Below, in pieces: positions 5,590 through 9,680 of a stretch of DNA of 9,680 nt. The stretch covers positions 1-9,680 of the forward strand of contig DAHVAB010000066.1 in NCBI GenBank assembly GCA_027314825.1, read 5' to 3'. A program made the translations under genes and the position numbers. The DNA comes from Solirubrobacterales bacterium (GTDB lineage Bacteria > Actinomycetota > Thermoleophilia > Solirubrobacterales > Solirubrobacteraceae). The notes under the pieces were generated by a model. It saw only the letters and a program-made list of their open reading frames with translations. It did not search any database and had not been told where the DNA came from. Numbering within the stretch: position 1 is the first letter of the stretch; the number at the start of each line of letters is the position of its first letter.

Positions 5590-7263
5590 ATGAGCCGATC
5601 CGAGCAAGCCGGCCGGGATGCCCGCCGTTCGCGGCTGCTGGCCGCTGTGAGCAGGCCGGTGCGGCGCGGACCGGAGCGCCGCATGGTTGTGCTCGGCGCG
5701 GCGGCGGCGAGCTTCGCGGTGATCTTCGCGTTGCGCGAGGTGAGCGCCGGCACCGGCGACGCGATCAGCCTGCTCTACGTGATTCCGGTGGCGCTCGTGT
5801 CGCTGGAGCTGGGGCTGCGCGCCGGCGTGCTGAGCGCTGTGGTCGCGGTCGGCGCGGTGGCGGTGTGGATGGCCTCGGCCGGGTACGTGCTCGATGGTCT
5901 GGCGCTGATCGTGCGCTCCGCGATCTTCGTATCGGTCGCTGCGATCGCCGGCCGCTTCAGCGACCGGATGCGCGTGCACAGCCGCCGCGAGGAGCGCCTG
6001 CTGCGCTCCGGCCTGGACCTCGCGCACATCAACGACGTGGGCTCGCTGGCATGGGTGCTGGCCGAGCACGTGCAGCTGTGCACGGAGGCCGCGTCGGTGA
6101 GGGTGGAGCTGCAGGATGTGCCGGCCGTGTGGATCGGCGAGCAGGAGGGCGAGACGATGCGCGTGCCGATCGTCTCGCGGGGCACGCCGATCGGAGTGCT
6201 GACGGTCAGCGCCGGCGCGGCCCGGCGGTTCGATCCGGAGGACCGGCTGATGGTCGAAACGGTCGCCCTGCAGGCGGCCGTGGCCTGCGAGAACCAGCGC
6301 CTGCTGAGTGTGGAGCGCGAACAGGCGGTGCTGCACGGTGAGATGGAGCGGATGCGCCGGCGGCTTGGCGATCAGTTGCGCAACGCCAGCCACGTGCTGG
6401 AGCGCCACGAGAGCGAGCGCCGCGGGATCGCAAGGCAGCTGCATGAGGAGGCGGCTCAGGCGATGGCCGCGGCGCTGATCACGGTCGCGAGCCTGGAGCG
6501 TGGGGTGGGCGCGGAGGTCACCAAGACCCAGCTTGAAGACGTCCGCAGCCACATGCGGTCATGCATCGTCGACCTGCGCCGGATCGCCGGCTCGCTGCGC
6601 CCGAGCGTGCTGGACGAGATGGGCCTCGCCTCGGCGCTGCAGCTGATCTCCGAGGCGGAGGCGGAGGCGGGGCGACGGGTGAGCTTCACGGTCGATGGGC
6701 TGCCGGAGCGGATGCCGCGCGAGCTGGAGACCTCCACCTACCGGGTGATCGAGGCGCTGCTCGACGCCATGGTGAGCGCCTCCTCGATCGAGGCCGGGCT
6801 GCAGATGGGCAAGGAGTCGCTGCGCATACTCCTCGAGGCCCGGATGCCCTCGGAGGATGCGGTCGCGCAGGCGCGCCAGGCCGGTCTGCCGTCTGACGGC
6901 GCGGCCGGGCCGGCGTCTGGTGACGCCATCACCGGCGCCTGGCAGCCCGGCGATCTCGCCGAGCCTGCGCTGCCGTCCGGCGGTGAGCGGGCGTCCCTCC
7001 TGCCGTCCGGCGATCTCCTCGAGCCTGCGCTGCCGTCCGGCGGTGAGCGGGCGTCCCTCCTGCCGTCCGGCGATCTCGCCGAGCCTGCCCTGCCGACCGG
7101 CGGCTCCGAGCACGGTCCGCAGCGACTGCTCCACCGCGAGCTGATGAGCGCTCGAGCCCACGTCGAGCTGATCGGCGGCTCGCTGCACGTCTCTCCGCGG
7201 GAGGAGGACGGAGTCTCGATCGTCGCGGAGATTCCGATGGCTCTGGAGGGCGGGGCGGCGTAG
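5590..7263 (+). CDS. Membrane GAF histidine kinase-like protein (NarL/DesK-type) with degenerate ATP-binding domain
   Basis: Sensor protein of 557 residues from the ATG at 5590. The frame is open from a GTG at 5416 (615 residues) that overlaps the LysR stop; the added 58 codons have lower third-position GC (about 71% against about 89% just after) and no ribosome-binding site. Four membrane helices span about 32-120, including AISLLYVIPVALVSLELGL. A GAF-like domain follows (about 147-239), then a coiled coil. The dimerisation/phosphoacceptor region ERRGIARQLHEEAAQAM carries H285 followed by E286, and SLRPSVLDEMGLASAL (335-350) is standard for the HisKA_3 class. The ATPase domain is abnormal: the N-box position reads YRVIEALLDAMVSAS, with D392 where Asn is expected; no DxGxG box follows; and residues 420-508 are an insertion with a 20-residue repeat. 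The last strand and helix (ELMSARAHVELIGGSLHV) are intact. No response regulator is adjacent. It may be a pseudokinase or rely on a partner. Confidence 0.82.
   Translation: MSRSEQAGRDARRSRLLAAVSRPVRRGPERRMVVLGAAAASFAVIFALREVSAGTGDAISLLYVIPVALVSLELGLRAGVLSAVVAVGAVAVWMASAGYVLDGLALIVRSAIFVSVAAIAGRFSDRMRVHSRREERLLRSGLDLAHINDVGSLAWVLAEHVQLCTEAASVRVELQDVPAVWIGEQEGETMRVPIVSRGTPIGVLTVSAGAARRFDPEDRLMVETVALQAAVACENQRLLSVEREQAVLHGEMERMRRRLGDQLRNASHVLERHESERRGIARQLHEEAAQAMAAALITVASLERGVGAEVTKTQLEDVRSHMRSCIVDLRRIAGSLRPSVLDEMGLASALQLISEAEAEAGRRVSFTVDGLPERMPRELETSTYRVIEALLDAMVSASSIEAGLQMGKESLRILLEARMPSEDAVAQARQAGLPSDGAAGPASGDAITGAWQPGDLAEPALPSGGERASLLPSGDLLEPALPSGGERASLLPSGDLAEPALPTGGSEHGPQRLLHRELMSARAHVELIGGSLHVSPREEDGVSIVAEIPMALEGGAA
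6951..7103 (+). repeat. 60-bp in-frame tandem repeat inside the kinase ATPase domain
   Basis: Copies at 6951-7010 and 7011-7070 differ at two bases (CGATCTCGCC versus CGATCTCCTC at the unit start), and a third, partial copy runs 7071-7103. Each unit encodes 20 residues of the form GDLAEPALPSGGERASLLPS. The near identity points to recent expansion. Confidence 0.92.
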
Positions 7264-7302
7264 CCGGCGAAGGGGTGTTGCAGCGCGATCGGGCAGGGAG
7301 CT

Positions 7303-7333
7303 CGCACCGCGGTGTTGTTCGCGCTGCGGTGCG
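7303..7333 (+). terminator. First hairpin after the kinase gene
   Basis: CGCACCGC at 7303-7310 pairs perfectly with GCGGTGCG at 7326-7333 across a 15-base loop, 40 bp after the kinase stop. There is no T-run. It could contribute to termination in a GC-rich genome. Confidence 0.4.
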
Positions 7334-7361
7334 CTGCCGGCGCGGCGTCCCGCGGCGTCCG

Positions 7362-7407
7362 CTTCCGAGGGTCCCGGGCGATGTTCGCGCTCGGGACCCT
7401 CCGGAAG
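7362..7407. terminator. Long hairpin between convergent genes, probable bidirectional terminator
   Basis: CTTCCGAGGGTCCCG at 7362-7376 pairs with CGGGACCCTCCGGAAG at 7392-7407 with one bulged C. The stem can extend four more pairs inward, leaving a loop of about 7 bases. It sits 98 bp after the kinase stop and 67 bp after the cupredoxin stop on the opposite strand. There is no T-run on either side, common for high-GC Actinobacteria. Confidence 0.7.
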
Positions 7408-7474
7408 TGGGACCTGGGGTTGATGTGACCTCAGGATGGTTCGCGCGGCGGGCGGCCGCTGTGGCCGGGTCTGA

Positions 7475-7999
7475 TCAGGAGACCGTGACCTCGCCGCGCA
7501 TGAAGCCCTTGTGTTCCATGGCCCACGGGTCGCAGGGGAAGTCGCAGAACCATTCGTATTCGCCGGCCTCGGTGGGCGCCACGAACGTGAAGGTCGTCTC
7601 GGTCGGCTTCTTTTCAGTGCCCGCGGCGATCGTGGCGTTGACGCCGATCATCGGCGAGGTGAAGGAGTGCTTGCCTTCGTCGTAGTTGTAGACGTGCACC
7701 GTGACCTGCTGGCCGGCCTTCACCGTGAAGTTGGCGGGCAGGTAGGCGTCGTGCCAGGTGCCTTCCGGCCCCTTCTTGGCATGCTCGTCGTCGGCCTTGA
7801 CGAGCAGCTTCACCGTCGCGGGCGCCACGCCCGGCGATGCCTGCTGGCTCGTGGCTGCGTGCATGACGCCCATGCTCGTCATTTCGTTCTGGGCGACGAC
7901 GTTGCTGCCCGGCCCGCTGCCGGGCGCGGTGAGGGCGACGACCGACCCGACCGCCACTGCGATCGCGGTGACAATAAGCGCTGCTGCTGAGGGTCTCAT
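7475..7999 (-). CDS. Membrane-anchored or secreted cupredoxin with CuA-like ligand set
   Basis: Small copper protein of 174 residues. MRPSAAALIVTAIAVAVGSVVALTAPG is an N-terminal signal or anchor helix (about 5-24), followed by a flexible linker and a cupredoxin beta-barrel (about 62-174). Candidate copper ligands are H111 in EGKHSF, then C152-x3-C156 in WFCDFPCDPWAM, H163 and M167 in EHKGFM. This is the ligand set of the CuA site of cytochrome oxidase subunit II, but the C-to-H gap is longer (six residues instead of three) and M161 is a further candidate. A mononuclear site using only some of these is equally possible. The frame opens at 8020, but the ATG at 7999 is chosen because AAAGGAG lies 6 bases upstream of it. 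It is transcribed away from a noncoding gap with two inverted repeats. Likely extracytoplasmic electron transfer or copper handling; the partner is not in the window. Confidence 0.88.
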   Translation of the reverse strand: MRPSAAALIVTAIAVAVGSVVALTAPGSGPGSNVVAQNEMTSMGVMHAATSQQASPGVAPATVKLLVKADDEHAKKGPEGTWHDAYLPANFTVKAGQQVTVHVYNYDEGKHSFTSPMIGVNATIAAGTEKKPTETTFTFVAPTEAGEYEWFCDFPCDPWAMEHKGFMRGEVTVS

Positions 8000-8005
8000 C
8001 ACTTG

Positions 8006-8012
8006 CTCCTTT
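8006..8012 (-). promoter_or_regulatory. Ribosome-binding site deciding the cupredoxin start
   Basis: Minus-strand AAAGGAG, 6 bases before the ATG at 7999. It lies inside the longer open frame that starts at 8020, so the shorter start is the better one. Confidence 0.75.
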
Positions 8013-8093
8013 GGTCCCATTGCGTCTGCTCCGGCTCCGTGTCGCAGGAGGGGGAGCTACGGTCATGATCGCCCGGTCCGGGAGCGTTGCGTA

Positions 8094-8115
8094 GATGGCA
8101 GTCGCCTATGCCATC
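8094..8115. promoter_or_regulatory. Inverted repeat upstream of the cupredoxin (GATGGCA / TGCCATC)
   Basis: Perfect 7-bp arms with an 8-base spacer, starting 95 bp upstream of the cupredoxin ATG. It directly abuts a second dyad at 8116. Could be an operator or, if transcribed, a leader hairpin. Confidence 0.45.
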
Positions 8116-8132
8116 CATAACCTGGGGTTATG
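8116..8132. promoter_or_regulatory. Inverted repeat CATAACC-TGG-GGTTATG upstream of the cupredoxin
   Basis: Perfect 7-bp arms with a 3-base spacer, AT-rich ends and a G/C-run centre. Such A/T-flanked CC...GGGG pseudo-palindromes resemble the sites bound by CsoR-family copper repressors; the resemblance is by eye and no csoR gene is in the window. I could not place a convincing -10/-35 around it. The rest of 8000-8251 holds no gene I can support. Confidence 0.45.
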
Positions 8133-8251
8133 CTCGTTGCGGTCGTGCCCGGGGTACGCTGGCACTGAGGCGAGGAGCCGATGGGTGGCCGTTGCGCTGA
8201 GCCGCCGGGATCGCGCTCATGGCTCGGCTGTGCGTTGCGCCTGCGGCGCGC

Positions 8252-8444
8252 GGCGCGCGGTGCGGAGGCTGCCGTGCGCGGTGCGGGAGGCTGCGGCGCG
8301 CGGTGCGGGAGGCTGCGGTGCGTGAGCGGCGTGCGAGCCGCGGCGGTCAGCCGTGCGCGGTGCGGGAGGCTGCGGCGCGTGGTGCGGGAGGCTGCGGCGC
8401 CTGAGCGGCGTGCGAGGGTGGCGTGCGAGCCGCGGCGGTCAGCC
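8252..8444. repeat. Noncoding array of 21-22-bp units in a two-copy higher-order repeat
   Basis: Five units sharing the core GCGGTGCGGGAGGCTGC lie at 8252-8272 (one base shorter), 8273-8294, 8295-8316, 8352-8373 and 8374-8395. Each of the two paired blocks is followed by a shared tail containing GTGCGAGCCGCGGCGGTCAG (8324-8351 and 8403-8443); the second tail carries a 13-base insertion that looks like a local duplication. Blocks recur at 79 bp. The array ends over the stop codon of the peptidase gene. The period is not a multiple of three, consistent with noncoding DNA. Confidence 0.85.
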
Positions 8445-9443
8445 GTGCTGCCAGCGCACCTGGAAGGCAGAGCCGGAGGGTCCGTCGGTGATGGCTCCCG
8501 TGGCCGCGGTCGCGCTCGCTGCCGTGCCTCCGCTCAGGTCGATCTTGTGCAGCGCCCAGCTGCCGCTGTCGATCTGCTGGCCGGCGGCCGCCGTGGTGCT
8601 CGCCGTCGCGGAGGTCAGGGAGATCGAGCCGAAGTCGGTGAGGCTGCCGGACGGAGACTCCGCGACCCACTCCGCGGAGCTGAACGAGAGCGTGGCGGAG
8701 GAGAAGGGCGTGAGCTCGGTCCATCCCGCCGTCACGTCCTGCAGCCTCAGCCGGTTCTGGGTGACTTCGGCGTGGATCAGGTCGCCGGCGTGCAGGGGGT
8801 GGGAGGCGGCGGAGAGCAGTCTCAGCCGCTGCGGGAACAGCTCAAACCATGCGTAGTAGACGGGCGTCGGGCCTTCGCAGTCGGTCTGGGTGCCGATCTG
8901 CTCCACGGTCGCTGAGGAGTAGCCGTCAAGGCCCACCCAGAACCCGGCGAGCGTGACTTCGCCCTGGGCGAGCGCCGAGCAGTCGGCCGGCGGCTGGCGC
9001 CAGGTCGCCTTCGCGGCGGTGAACGTGGCGCCGGTCGCCGCGTAGCCGGACCAGTTCGTGCTCGCCCCGCTCGTGCCGGCGAGCTGCAGCGGTCCTTCCG
9101 TGGGCGTCGAGCTCGAGCCGACGCCGGCGGCAGCGGGTCTCCCGCCATGCGATCCGGATGCGGAGCCGGCGTTGAGACCCGAGGTGGAGCCCGCGGTGGC
9201 GGGCTGCCCATGCGATCCGGATGCGGAGCCGGCGTTGAGACCCGGGGTGGAGCCCGCGGTTGCGGGCTGCCCATGCGATCCGGATGCGGAGCCACTGCTG
9301 GAGCTGGCAGCTGACCCTGCTGCCGTGACCGCGCTCGCGGTCCTGACGGCGCCGAGGTCGGTGGTGGGGCGCGCGATCACCCCCGCCAGGGCGAGGGTTC
9401 CTGCAACGAGCGCTGCTGTCCCGCGACATGCGGGTCGTCTCAT
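8439..9443 (-). CDS. Secreted peptidase G1 (eqolisin/scytalidoglutamic peptidase-like) with repeat linker
   Basis: Predicted extracellular glutamic-type endopeptidase of 334 residues. MRRPACRGTAALVAGTLALAGVIA is a signal peptide (basic start, hydrophobic core, small residues at the cut). Residues about 45-118 are a Ser/Gly/Ala linker with a 21-residue repeat. The catalytic domain starts at STNWSGYAATG (128-138) and carries the family hallmarks GFWVGLDG (167-174), VEQIGT with Q182, YYAWFELFP with E201, GDLIHAEV (220-227), AEWVAESP (257-264) and LTDFGSI (268-274). Q182 and E201 occupy the positions of the family's catalytic Gln/Glu pair. C155 and C189 could form a disulfide. The ATG at 9443 is chosen because it begins the signal peptide and has GGAG four bases upstream and GGAGGA further up; the frame is open to 9656 without support. 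Activity is usually at acid pH in this family; the substrate is unknown. Confidence 0.87.
   Translation of the reverse strand: MRRPACRGTAALVAGTLALAGVIARPTTDLGAVRTASAVTAAGSAASSSSGSASGSHGQPATAGSTPGLNAGSASGSHGQPATAGSTSGLNAGSASGSHGGRPAAAGVGSSSTPTEGPLQLAGTSGASTNWSGYAATGATFTAAKATWRQPPADCSALAQGEVTLAGFWVGLDGYSSATVEQIGTQTDCEGPTPVYYAWFELFPQRLRLLSAASHPLHAGDLIHAEVTQNRLRLQDVTAGWTELTPFSSATLSFSSAEWVAESPSGSLTDFGSISLTSATASTTAAAGQQIDSGSWALHKIDLSGGTAASATAATGAITDGPSGSAFQVRWQHG
9146..9294 (-). repeat. 63-bp in-frame tandem repeat in the peptidase linker
   Basis: Copies begin at 9146, 9209 and 9272 (third partial, to about 9294), a period of exactly 63 bp. Copies one and two are nearly identical. In the gene's frame each unit gives 21 residues starting GSASGSHGQPATAGST, covering residues 51-100. 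Confidence 0.92.
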
Positions 9444-9574
9444 CGAGCTCCAATCCTCCGATCCCGGCCCGGGCCCTCCCCCGGCCGCCTGCAGCGCCCG
9501 CCGGTCGGCGACCTTGCTGCAGCTGCCACGAGGATACCGTGAGTGATGGCGAATGGACAGGGTTCGAGCGCAGC
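9444..9574. promoter_or_regulatory. Upstream region of the peptidase gene
   Basis: Must hold the start signals of the minus-strand peptidase. A minus-strand TATCCT (9532-9537) is a possible -10, but I find no partner -35 at the right distance. Otherwise GC-rich with several CTGCAG-type short palindromes and no supportable gene. Confidence 0.3.
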
Positions 9575-9587
9575 ATGAGCGAGATCT

Positions 9588-9680
9588 CATCGGCCCCGGT
9601 GGAGCAGCGTTGCCGCCGGACACTGCCGTTGCTGGAGCACGGCGCCCGCCGGGCACTGCCGTTGCTGAAGCACGGCGCTC
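9588..9680. repeat. 33-bp tandem repeat running off the right edge, possibly coding
   Basis: A unit at 9621-9653 is followed by a partial copy at 9654-9680 (25 of 27 bases equal) and preceded by a degraded copy at 9588-9620. The 33-bp period fits coding DNA. Two plus-strand frames stay open to the edge: ATG at 9575 gives a unit like TLPLLEHGARR, and ATG at 9553 gives a unit like DTAVAGARRPP. Neither has a clear ribosome-binding site, and the minus strand is open too, so I do not choose a gene. Confidence 0.75.

Noticed and set aside
6951..7103. Kinase gene as a frameshifted pseudogene
   Set aside because: The frame is open from membrane helices to the conserved C-terminal strand, and the repeat period is a multiple of three, so it is a degenerate domain in an intact frame.
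8252..8444. CRISPR array
   Set aside because: Units are contiguous with no unique spacers, and no cas genes are present.
8181..8915. Plus-strand frame of 244 codons with a GAGGAG-like site just upstream of its ATG
   Set aside because: Its product is Arg/Ala/Gly low complexity made from the noncoding repeat, and it runs antisense into the peptidase gene. The ribosome-binding site alone is not enough.
1..9680. Insertion sequence, prophage, tRNA or rRNA
   Set aside because: No transposase or phage protein, no terminal inverted repeats with target duplications, and no tRNA- or rRNA-like stretch was seen on either strand.

Overview
The window is very GC-rich, uses GTG starts and four-base stop/start overlaps, and carries a hemE-hemH-hemG block of the type found in Actinobacteria and Firmicutes, a secreted G1 (eqolisin-type) peptidase and an anchored cupredoxin. 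This suits a high-GC actinobacterium, possibly the Thermoleophilia (Solirubrobacter/Conexibacter group). The lineage is inferred from gene content and composition only.

Layout. Positions 1-2954, minus strand: a tightly overlapping heme operon read hemE, hemH (cpfC type), hemG (hemY/cgoX type, cut by the left edge). Divergent from it across 98 bp is a plus-strand run: a radical SAM/SPASM protein (3053-4210), two very short ORFs that exactly bridge the gap (4210-4293 and 4290-4409), a LysR-type regulator (4406-5419) and a membrane GAF histidine kinase-like protein (5590-7263, or from 5416). Two hairpins at 7303-7407 separate this run from the convergent, minus-strand cupredoxin (7475-7999). Upstream of the cupredoxin lie two back-to-back inverted repeats (8094-8132), then a noncoding repeat block (8252-8444), then a minus-strand secreted G1-family peptidase (8439-9443). 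The right end (9588-9680) enters another repeat array.

How the genes fit together. HemE makes coproporphyrinogen III. In the coproporphyrin-dependent pathway HemG/CgoX oxidises it to coproporphyrin III and HemH/CpfC inserts iron to give coproheme. The final decarboxylase (ChdC/HemQ) is not in the window. The adjacent radical SAM/SPASM protein resembles enzymes of the AhbD/NirJ kind only in broad architecture, and a heme-related role rests on neighbourhood. The LysR regulator and kinase-like protein look co-transcribed with it. The cupredoxin and the peptidase are envelope or secreted proteins with their own signals.

Two features stand out. Short tandem repeats occur in many genes: coding arrays have periods of 66, 21, 60 and 63 bp, all multiples of three, while the noncoding array has a 22-bp unit. 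The histidine kinase keeps its phosphoacceptor region but has lost recognisable ATP-binding boxes, and a repeat-bearing insertion sits where the G1 box should be.
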